From CAZNYG01 sp964577205 (GTDB taxonomy: Bacteria; Elusimicrobiota; Endomicrobiia; Endomicrobiales; CAIRNS01): a stretch of 28,147 bases of DNA. Each line of letters starts with the position of its first letter. Position 1 is the stretch's first letter. Location: assembly GCA_964577205.1 (NCBI GenBank), contig CAZNYG010000026.1, positions 1 through 28,147 on the forward strand. Direction: 5' to 3'. The notes under the pieces were generated by a model. It was not told where the DNA came from. It ran no database searches and was given only the letters and a program-made list of their open reading frames with translations. Positions 22,400-28,147 of this stretch are shown here, one piece after another. The position numbers were made by a program, and so were the translations under genes.

Positions 22400-24698
22400 C
22401 GCCGTCCGCATAACAATCAACGGACAGGTGCAGGGGGTAGGGTTCCGTCCGGGGGTCTTCCGCGCCGCGTCCTCCTGCGGCATCGCCGGAAGCGTCAGAA
22501 ATACACCCTCGGGCGTCGTGATCCATGCCGAAGGCAAACCGTTGTCCGTGCGCAGGTTCGTCAAAACGTTCCCTTCCTTTCTTCCGCCTCATGCCGTGAT
22601 CCGTTCACAGAAAGTATCAAATACCGCGGCCAGAGGCCTTGCTTCATTTACCATCGCGAAAAGCATTCCCGACGGGTCGGCTGCCGCTGATATCCCGCCC
22701 GACCTTGCCGTATGCGACGCGTGCCGGAAAGAACTTTCATCCCCGGGCGACCGCCGCTACCGTTATCCCTTTATAAACTGCACCGACTGCGGGCCCAGGT
22801 TCACGATCGTCACGCGCCTGCCCTACGACCGCCCGTTCACGACGATGGCGTCCTTCACGATGTGCGGCGACTGCTCCCGGGAATACCGTGCCCCCTCGAA
22901 CCGCCGCTTTCACGCCCAGCCGGACGCCTGCCCGGTATGCGGGCCGCGCGTGACACTGCTCGACAATCGCCAACGGGAGATCGCCGCTGACGACGCCGCG
23001 CTGGTGACAACAGCGGCGCTTCTCCGCTCAGGCGGTATCGTGGCGATCAAAAGCCTCGGGGGGTACCATCTCGCCTGCGACGCCGGCAACGCTGATGCCG
23101 TCGGACGGTTGAGAAAGGCCAAGGATCGTCCCGAAAAACCTTTCGCGCTTATGGCGGCGGACACTGATCACGCGAGGAAGCTGGCGTTCGTTTCCCGGCA
23201 CGAAGAGGACATCCTTACCTCACCAGCGGCGCCTGTCGTCCTTCTGCGCAAACGTCCCCTGCGGGGACGCGCCGGAGCGCTTCTCCGCAGGGCGGCGCCA
23301 GGGAACTCGTCGATCGGCATCATGCTCCCCAGCACGCCGCTCCATCATCTCCTGTTTTCTTCAAGCGGGTCGAAAAGCTTTCCGGCGCTTGTAATGACGT
23401 CGGGCAACCGCCGGGACGAACCGATCGCCCGGACGGAACAGGAAGCCTTCGACAGCCTCTCCGGCATCGCCGGTCATTTTCTCGTACACGACCGTCCCGT
23501 TCAAAACCGCTGCGATGATTCGATAGTCGCTCCGATGGATAAGGGCGCGTCTCCGTCCCTCATTATACGGCGCAGCCGCGGCTTCGTGCCGCGCCCCGTC
23601 GAGATCCTTCCCCCTTCGTCCCGCGCGCCCTCTGTTCTGGCGCTTGGCGCCGAACTGAAAAACGCCTTTTGCGTCGTCCGCGGAGGCAAGGCGTACCTTT
23701 CCCAGTACATCGGCGATCTCGACAACCGGCCCGCGATAGGTTTTTTTGAAGAGGCGATAGAACGGTTCAACTCTTTCCTTGGGACATCGCCCGCGGTCAT
23801 CGCCCATGACCTGCATCCCGATTACGCGAGCACCCGTTACGCGCGGGAACTTGCCGGAAATAACACGAATGTCCGCTGCGTGCCGGTCCAGCACCATGAA
23901 GCGCATATCGCCGCGGTCGTCGCTGAAAAGGGCATTTCTTCGCCGGTCATCGGGTTCGCGTGGGACGGAACAGGCTGGGGGCGTGACGGGACCGCCTGGG
24001 GTGGGGAATGCTTTCTTTATTCCCGGGGACGTTTTGAACGCCTTGCCCGTTTCGATCCGTTGCCTCTTCCCGGCGGCGACATCGCGGCCCGTGAGATATG
24101 GCGCTGCGGCCTCTCTCTTCTCGCGGCCGCCGGGATAACCGATATGCCGCCATCGTTCCGCCGTTATCCCGTCAGCGGAGTGAGGCATATGATCGAACAT
24201 GGTATCAACACGCCGCTCACTTCGAGCGCCGGACGCCTTTTCGACGGCGCGGCGGCCCTGGCGGGATTCAGGGACGTCGTCACCTTCGAAGCGCAGGCGG
24301 CCATTGAAATGGAATCGGCCGCGATGGACTTTTCTCTCAGAAAAGGGTATAATTTCGATATATTTTCATCCACGTCTCCCCTGACGATTTCCCTGGCGCA
24401 CAGCATCAGAGAATTATGGAAGGACCGGTGCCGCGGTACGGCGCGAGGCCTTATCAGCGCACGGTTCCATCGCACACTGGCGGATGTGATCGTCGCTCTG
24501 GCGCAGCGCTTCGAAAAAAATACCGGAATACGCGATATCGTCTTGAATGGGGGCGTTTTTCAAAACCGCCTGTTGCTGTCGCTTTCCAGGCGACTGCTGG
24601 AAGACCTCGGTTTTAGTGTCCACTATCCTCATTCAATACCGCCGAATGACGGCGGCATCGCTCTCGGTCAGGCGTGGATAGCTATGAACAACAAGTGA
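22374..24698 (+). CDS. hypF: Carbamoyltransferase HypF
   Basis: HypF (774 residues, normal length) turns carbamoyl phosphate into the carbamoyl group that HypE dehydrates to the cyanide ligands of the NiFe site. Domains in order: acylphosphatase (about 8-95, GQVQGVGFRP), two zinc-finger motifs (CDAC near 113 with CTDC; CGDC and CPVC near 163-190), YrdC-like (about 205-390) and a Kae1-like domain with the metal-binding HHEAHIAAVV near 506 and a C-terminal NGGVFQNRLL. AAGGA 6 bp upstream supports the ATG. The stop codon TGA is formed by the first GTGAGTA word of repeat H. Confidence 0.96.
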   Translation: MSKASKGNSAVRITINGQVQGVGFRPGVFRAASSCGIAGSVRNTPSGVVIHAEGKPLSVRRFVKTFPSFLPPHAVIRSQKVSNTAARGLASFTIAKSIPDGSAAADIPPDLAVCDACRKELSSPGDRRYRYPFINCTDCGPRFTIVTRLPYDRPFTTMASFTMCGDCSREYRAPSNRRFHAQPDACPVCGPRVTLLDNRQREIAADDAALVTTAALLRSGGIVAIKSLGGYHLACDAGNADAVGRLRKAKDRPEKPFALMAADTDHARKLAFVSRHEEDILTSPAAPVVLLRKRPLRGRAGALLRRAAPGNSSIGIMLPSTPLHHLLFSSSGSKSFPALVMTSGNRRDEPIARTEQEAFDSLSGIAGHFLVHDRPVQNRCDDSIVAPMDKGASPSLIIRRSRGFVPRPVEILPPSSRAPSVLALGAELKNAFCVVRGGKAYLSQYIGDLDNRPAIGFFEEAIERFNSFLGTSPAVIAHDLHPDYASTRYARELAGNNTNVRCVPVQHHEAHIAAVVAEKGISSPVIGFAWDGTGWGRDGTAWGGECFLYSRGRFERLARFDPLPLPGGDIAAREIWRCGLSLLAAAGITDMPPSFRRYPVSGVRHMIEHGINTPLTSSAGRLFDGAAALAGFRDVVTFEAQAAIEMESAAMDFSLRKGYNFDIFSSTSPLTISLAHSIRELWKDRCRGTARGLISARFHRTLADVIVALAQRFEKNTGIRDIVLNGGVFQNRLLLSLSRRLLEDLGFSVHYPHSIPPNDGGIALGQAWIAMNNK

Positions 24699-24935
24699 GT
24701 AAGTGAGTAGGTGAGTGAGTGAGTGAGTAAGGTAACGACAAAGTTACATAACGGCAGGTGAGTAGTCAAGCTAATAGGGCATCGATCAAATACTGAACAT
24801 TGAAAATATGGATCAGGGGAAAATAATGAGTATTACGGCAACTGAAAGCGGTGTCATCAGGTTACAGCGTGATGCAGTAACGCTTTTGTCGTTGCCGTTC
24901 CTTACTCACTTACTATCCTACTCACTTACTCACTG
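24692..24935. repeat. Long inverted repeat H (GTGAGTA type)
   Basis: The left arm (about 24692-24748) starts AGTGAGTAAGTGAGTAGG. It is matched in inverse by the right arm (about 24879-24935) over some 50 positions, with one indel-rich patch where the left has extra GAGT units. Just inside the right arm, the reverse strand reads AACGGCAACGACAAAAGC, matching element C. The 130-nt centre contains ACTGAACATT (24792-24801) and a GTTAC/GTAAC mini-stem (24861-24881). The element supplies the hypF stop codon and fills the whole gap to the hypC ribosome-binding site. Confidence 0.88.
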
Positions 24936-24946
24936 AGGTTATACAT

Positions 24947-25204
24947 ATGTGTCTCGCGGTACCGGGCAGGATCATCGCCATTCAACGGGAGCATCGCGCC
25001 GAGGTTGACTTCGGCGGGATCATCCGTTCCGTGCAGCTCGACCTTGTCCCCGACGCGCGGCAAGGCGAGTATGTGATCGTGCACGCAGGGTTCGCTATCC
25101 AGAAACTGACTGAAGAAGACGCCCGCGAAACGCTGGCCGTGATCGAAGAAGCGTTCGGCCCCTTTCCCGGAAAGAAAAGGAAAGGTCCGGGCGATGGACG
25201 CTGA
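24947..25204 (+). CDS. hypC: Hydrogenase maturation chaperone HypC
   Basis: This 85-residue chaperone begins MCLAVPGRI, where Cys2 is the essential iron/large-subunit contact. It works with HypD to assemble and deliver Fe(CN)2CO. GEYVIVHAGFAIQKL is the conserved C-terminal family motif. GAGG at about 24935-24938 gives a ribosome-binding site. It overlaps the following acetyltransferase gene by 11 bp, so that unrelated gene is translationally coupled into the maturation operon. Confidence 0.96.
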   Translation: MCLAVPGRIIAIQREHRAEVDFGGIIRSVQLDLVPDARQGEYVIVHAGFAIQKLTEEDARETLAVIEEAFGPFPGKKRKGPGDGR

Positions 25205-25817
25205 AGCGATACGGCGCGGGGAATTCGCGCAAATGATATTCAGGTCGCTGCCGGTCATCGAAACCCCGCGTTTGATCCTGCGACCCATGACGCGGGCCGA
25301 CGCCGGCGACATGTTCGAGTACGCTTCGGACCCGGAAGTCAGCCGCTATACCGTCTGGGATGCCCACGGATCGGTGGACGACGCACTGAAGTTCCTGGCC
25401 TGCGCGGAAGAGAACTACCGCGCTGGAGAACCTGAGAACTGGGGCGTGGTGTATCGCGCGGACGGGAAATTCATCGGGACATGCGGATATTTCTACTGGG
25501 ACATCTGGCATTACAAGGCGGAGATCCATTACGCGATGTCCCGGGCCTATCACGGAAAAGGCCTTATGACCGAAGCGGTCGAGGCGGCGCTGGATTTCGG
25601 GTTCACCGCGATGGGGTTGAACCGCGTAGAGGCCGGCTGCATGCCGGCCAATACCGCCTCTGAGCGCTTGCTGCAGAAGGCCGGCATGACATACGAAGGC
25701 GTCAAACGCGCCGGCATATTTTCGAAAGGCATTTTCAACGACCTTAAAGTATACGCGATCCTCAGGCGGGAATGGGAAACGCGGCGCCGCGCGAGTCAAA
25801 AGAGGTCAACGGCATGA
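25194..25817 (+). CDS. GNAT-family N-acetyltransferase (RimJ/RimL type)
   Basis: This 207-residue protein has the GNAT_3 pattern: IETPRLILRPMTRADAGDMF at the start of the fold, GTCGYFYWD in the central strands, the acetyl-CoA-binding MSRAYHGKGLMTEA (about 115-128), and the late NTASERLLQKAGMTYEG motif. The acceptor could be a ribosomal protein N-terminus, another protein or a small molecule; the sequence does not decide. It overlaps hypC by 11 bp and the next gene by 4 bp. It is not a known maturation factor and appears to be an insertion between hypC and hypD. Confidence 0.88.
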   Translation: MDAEAIRRGEFAQMIFRSLPVIETPRLILRPMTRADAGDMFEYASDPEVSRYTVWDAHGSVDDALKFLACAEENYRAGEPENWGVVYRADGKFIGTCGYFYWDIWHYKAEIHYAMSRAYHGKGLMTEAVEAALDFGFTAMGLNRVEAGCMPANTASERLLQKAGMTYEGVKRAGIFSKGIFNDLKVYAILRREWETRRRASQKRSTA

Positions 25818-26413
25818 AAAGTATCGCGGTTTTCTGCGGCTCATGTTTCGGGACCGATCCCGCCTTCAGGTCACAGGCGAAGCGCCTGGGTCTCCTTATG
25901 GCCCGGGAGAACATCGGCCTGATCTATGGTGGCGGCGACGTCGGGCTGATGGGGGAGATAGCGAACACCATGATGGGCGCGGGGGGACATGTCATCGGTA
26001 TCATACCCGAAGCGCTTGCCCGCATGGAACTGGCGAACAGGAATATCTCCGAACTCCGCGTCGTAAGCTCCATGCACGAACGCAAAGCCATGATGGCCGA
26101 CCTGGCGGACGCTTTCATCGCTCTGCCGGGCGGGGTTGGAACGCTGGACGAATTCGCCGAGATCGTCACCTGGGCCCAGATCGGCTTTCACCGAAAGCCG
26201 TGCGGCATGCTGAACGTCAACCGCTATTTCGACCATCTCATAGATTTTTTTGACACCGCAGTAGAACAGAGATTTTTCCGGCCAGAGCACCGGAGCATGA
26301 TCGTCATAGAAACAGAACCGGAAGCGCTGCTTAAAGGGCTTTCGGCGTACGAGCCGCCTCCCGTCATCGACCGGGATTTTGTCACGCGGGAACGGCTTTC
26401 CGGCAGCAGATAA
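25814..26413 (+). CDS. LOG-family protein (TIGR00730, putative nucleoside 5'-monophosphate phosphoribohydrolase)
   Basis: This 199-residue Rossmann-fold protein has GGGDVGLMGEIANTMMGAGG (from about residue 39) and PGGVGTLDEFAEIVTWAQIG (from about 105). The latter is the PGGxGTxxE motif of LONELY GUY and YvdD-type enzymes that release adenine from AMP or cytokinin nucleotides. I start at ATG 25814, which overlaps the acetyltransferase stop and gives the usual MKSIAVFCGS N-terminus; the open frame upstream is not homologous. Its role next to hydrogenase genes is unknown. Confidence 0.9.
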   Translation: MKSIAVFCGSCFGTDPAFRSQAKRLGLLMARENIGLIYGGGDVGLMGEIANTMMGAGGHVIGIIPEALARMELANRNISELRVVSSMHERKAMMADLADAFIALPGGVGTLDEFAEIVTWAQIGFHRKPCGMLNVNRYFDHLIDFFDTAVEQRFFRPEHRSMIVIETEPEALLKGLSAYEPPPVIDRDFVTRERLSGSR

Positions 26414-26433
26414 AACTTAAAGAGGTCACGCCC

Positions 26434-26976
26434 ATGGACTGGTATAACAAACCGCCTTTTTTTGACGTAACGAACAATGCCCGCATCAGCATCACATCGG
26501 CTCCGAAAACAGGTTTCTGGCGTAAAACGCAGGGGAACGTGATCCGCGACACCGGCCACTTCCTTTACCGTTCCGTTGACGGCGACTTTTCCTTCACCGC
26601 GAAGGTCACCGCGAAATTCCAGAAACAGCACGACCAGGCCGGCCTCATGATCAGGGTCGACGACACCACATGGGCGCAATGCGGCATAGAACTGGCAGGG
26701 TCCGCCCTTCATGTTAATGTGGTCGTCACCCGCGATCATTCCGACCTGTCGCTGACCGCCCTCCCCCAGAACACGCAGGCGGTCTGGCTGTCAATGGCCC
26801 GCAAAGGGCGTGACCTGGAAGCGGCCTATTCCCTGGACGGAGAAAGATATTTGCTGCTGCGCGTGGCGGATCTCTCCGATATCCCGGCCCTTCAGGCGGG
26901 CGTCATGTCGGCCTCGCCCGAAGGTGACGGCTTCCCTTCCACGTTCGATGACCTTAAGTTCAAAACCCTGAAATAA
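26434..26976 (+). CDS. DUF1349 family protein (concanavalin-like fold)
   Basis: This 180-residue soluble protein has no signal peptide. WYNKPPFFDVTNNARISI, FSFTAKVTAKFQKQHDQAGLMIR and DDTTWAQCGIEL are typical of DUF1349/YesU-like proteins, which adopt a lectin/laminarinase-like beta sandwich of uncertain function, often linked to carbohydrate use. A ribosome-binding sequence AAAGAGG precedes the start. It follows the LOG gene by 20 bp and precedes hypD, so it is the third gene of unrelated type inside the maturation cluster. Confidence 0.85.
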   Translation: MDWYNKPPFFDVTNNARISITSAPKTGFWRKTQGNVIRDTGHFLYRSVDGDFSFTAKVTAKFQKQHDQAGLMIRVDDTTWAQCGIELAGSALHVNVVVTRDHSDLSLTALPQNTQAVWLSMARKGRDLEAAYSLDGERYLLLRVADLSDIPALQAGVMSASPEGDGFPSTFDDLKFKTLK

Positions 26977-26981
26977 AGAAC

Positions 26982-27048
26982 GGTCAGCGGCCAGCAGTCA
27001 GCAGAATCAAAAGTTTTCCATTTTTACATTTTCATTTTTTATTTTGAA
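26982..27048. repeat. Mixed heptad-word repeat I (GGTCAGC and TGTAAAA types)
   Basis: Left part: GGTCAGC, GGCCAGC and AGTCAGC at 26982, 26989 and 26996, an exact 7-nt step. Right part (27016-27048), read in reverse, has TGAAAAT and GTAAAAATGG words like elements A and D. The two halves are not inverted copies of each other, so this may be a composite or half-decayed element. The right part runs directly into the hypD start codon. Confidence 0.65.
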
Positions 27049-28077
27049 ATGTCTTCCTCCCCCGTCGCTCTCATGGAAGTCTGCGGCACGCATACAATGG
27101 CGATAGCCCGCCACGGACTGCGTGCTCTTTTTCCGGCCGGAGTGACCCTCCTTTCAGGCCCCGGCTGCCCGGTCTGCGTCACGCCTGTCGAAGATATCGA
27201 CAGGGCCATTCTCCTTGCGCGCGCGCCCGGCGTAACGATCGCCAGTTTCGGCGACATGCTGCGGGTCCCGGGATCCGGCTCGTCGCTCGAAAAGGAACGC
27301 TCCGCCGGCGCCGATATCCGCGTTGTCTATTCGCCCGTAGATGCCGTCAGGATCGCGGAAGAAACGCCCGCGCGCCATATTGTCTTTATCGGTGTCGGAT
27401 TTGAGACGACGGCGCCCGCCGTGGCTGCCGCCGTGCGCTTCGCCCGCGCCCATGCCGTAAAGAACTTTTCCGTCCTGAGCTTCTTCAAAACGGTACCCGC
27501 GGCCCTCCGCGCACTCCTGAACGACAGGGATTTCCGTATCCGGGGATTTCTTCTGCCGGGCCATGTTTCCACGATAATCGGCGCCTCGCCGTACCGTTTC
27601 ATAGCTGACGAGTTCGGCATTCCCGGCGTCATTGCCGGATTTGAGCCGAAACTTATCACTGATGCCGTTACCGCGCTCGCTTCCCTGGCGAAAAATGAGC
27701 GGGCGGAAATAGTCAACATGTACCCTTCACTGGTGAAGAACGAAGGGAACGGGAGCGCGCTGCGGCTTTTGCGCGAGGTCTTTGTGCCCTGCGACGCTTC
27801 GTGGCGGGGTATGGGGATCATCCCGGCCAGCGGCCTTTCTTTCGCGAAAAAGTACCGTCAATTTGACGCAGACTCCCGTTTTGACATACCGAAGCTCTCT
27901 GCGTCGCCGGTCAAGGGTTGCCTCTGCGGCGAAATACTGAAGGGACGGGCGACACCCCGGCGGTGCCCGCAATTCGGAAAACGCTGCACCCCGTCGGACC
28001 CGCTTGGCCCGTGCATGGTCTCCACCGAAGGCGCCTGCGCGGCGGAATATAAATACGGTAGAATCATTACAAATTGA
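27049..28077 (+). CDS. hypD: Hydrogenase maturation protein HypD, N-terminally short
   Basis: HypD is the iron-sulfur scaffold on which Fe(CN)2CO is built with HypC and HypE. Visible motifs are MEVCGTHT with the metal-binding Cys12 (E. coli Cys41), GPGCPVCVTP (Cys40, Cys43), FIGVGFETTAP, LLPGHVSTIIG, and the C-terminal [4Fe-4S] region with CLCGEILKG, CPQFGKRC and STEGACAAEY. The protein has 342 residues against about 370, because the usual N-terminal 30-35 residues before MEVCG are missing. Upstream in frame is only repeat I sequence back to a stop at 26974. The ATG lies at the repeat boundary and lacks a Shine-Dalgarno. Confidence 0.92.
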   Translation: MSSSPVALMEVCGTHTMAIARHGLRALFPAGVTLLSGPGCPVCVTPVEDIDRAILLARAPGVTIASFGDMLRVPGSGSSLEKERSAGADIRVVYSPVDAVRIAEETPARHIVFIGVGFETTAPAVAAAVRFARAHAVKNFSVLSFFKTVPAALRALLNDRDFRIRGFLLPGHVSTIIGASPYRFIADEFGIPGVIAGFEPKLITDAVTALASLAKNERAEIVNMYPSLVKNEGNGSALRLLREVFVPCDASWRGMGIIPASGLSFAKKYRQFDADSRFDIPKLSASPVKGCLCGEILKGRATPRRCPQFGKRCTPSDPLGPCMVSTEGACAAEYKYGRIITN

Positions 28078-28106
28078 AAATATCAAATCGCTAATTTGGA
28101 ATCCAA
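28074..28106. repeat. Degenerate AT-rich word repeat J
   Basis: AATTGAAAATATCAAATCGC then TAATTTGGAATCC lie between hypD and hypE and resemble the ATTTCAA/ATTGGAA words of elements B and E. The first word includes the hypD stop codon. It is short and decayed, so membership in the family is tentative. Confidence 0.4.
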
Positions 28107-28116
28107 GAGGTTTCAT

Positions 28117-28147
28117 ATGTCAAAAACCATTCTTCTCGCTCATGGTT
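28117..28147 (+). CDS. hypE: Start of HypE (partial, leaves the window)
   Basis: Only MSKTILLAHG is visible, preceded by GAGG at about 28106-28109. ILLAHGxGG is the common beginning of HypE, which dehydrates the carbamoyl group on its C-terminal Cys to cyanide. The position after hypD is exactly where hypE is expected. The call rests on ten residues plus context. Confidence 0.8.
   Translation, partial: MSKTILLAHG

Noticed and set aside
24740..24885. A small gene or ncRNA in the centre of element H
   Set aside because: No frame with a start, ribosome-binding site and conserved-looking protein was found, and no known RNA fold was recognised beyond a 5-bp stem.
24692..24935. Possible CRISPR array in the GTGAGTA repeats
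   Set aside because: The repeat unit is about 7 nt, there are no unique spacers of regular length, and the two arms are inverted rather than direct. No cas genes are present.

Overview
The window comes from a moderately GC-rich (estimated by eye at roughly 56-57%), anaerobic, fermentative bacterium. Nearly all genes lie on the + strand in tight operons. The combination of a classical fab cluster, an acyl-CoA dehydrogenase/ETF unit with a ferredoxin-fused EtfA, and a group 4 [NiFe] hydrogenase joined to an Mrp antiporter module suggests an uncultured candidate-phylum lineage (Elusimicrobiota/Omnitrophota-like). That placement is inference; no rRNA or marker gene is present to test it.

Layout. 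(1) 1-840, minus strand: an interior piece of an FAD-dependent oxidoreductase. It meets, at about 830-840, the C-terminal third of plsX on the plus strand (to 1061). This is an abrupt junction of two broken genes. (2) 1072-6053: fabH-fabD-fabG-acpP-fabF-rnc, a standard fatty-acid-synthesis operon ending in RNase III. (3) 6158-9654: acyl-CoA dehydrogenase, EtfB and a 2x[4Fe-4S]-EtfA fusion, in the order of CarCDE-type electron-bifurcating systems. It ends at a rho-independent terminator (9695-9727). (4) 9729-9803: a sigma70-type promoter followed by a perfect 18-bp Rex-type operator just before the next start codon. (5) 9805-21931: a 16-gene hydrogenase operon. It begins with sulfhydrogenase-type beta and gamma (diaphorase) subunits and a four-cluster ferredoxin. 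NuoH-, NuoB-, NuoC- and NuoD-like hydrogenase subunits follow, then a NuoL-like antiporter subunit, a full Mrp set (fused MbhD/E, then MrpB, C, D, E, F, G) and a NuoI-like ferredoxin. (6) 22052 to the end: hydrogenase maturation genes hypA-hypF-hypC, three unrelated genes (GNAT acetyltransferase, LOG-family protein, DUF1349 protein), then an N-terminally short hypD and the start of hypE. hypB is not in the window.

How they fit: the ETF/dehydrogenase unit could make reduced ferredoxin. The hydrogenase could oxidise ferredoxin and, through its beta/gamma module, exchange electrons with NAD(P)H, while the antiporter subunits conserve energy as an ion gradient. The Rex-type site would tie expression to the NADH/NAD+ ratio. 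The hyp genes supply the NiFe(CN)2CO centre.

The most unusual structure is non-coding. Most gaps inside the ETF, hydrogenase and hyp operons hold degenerate inverted-repeat elements, many with arms built from 7-nt words. The word differs between elements (TGTAAAN, ATTTCAA, GTGAGTA, GTTCATT, GGTCAGC), yet several elements share internal core sequences. They run to, and sometimes overlap, the flanking stop and start codons. They are absent from the fab cluster and from the one gap with a clear terminator, promoter and operator. No gene-free stretch exceeds 300 bases; the longest (24699-24946) is one of these elements. No rRNA, tRNA, CRISPR array or transposase gene was seen.
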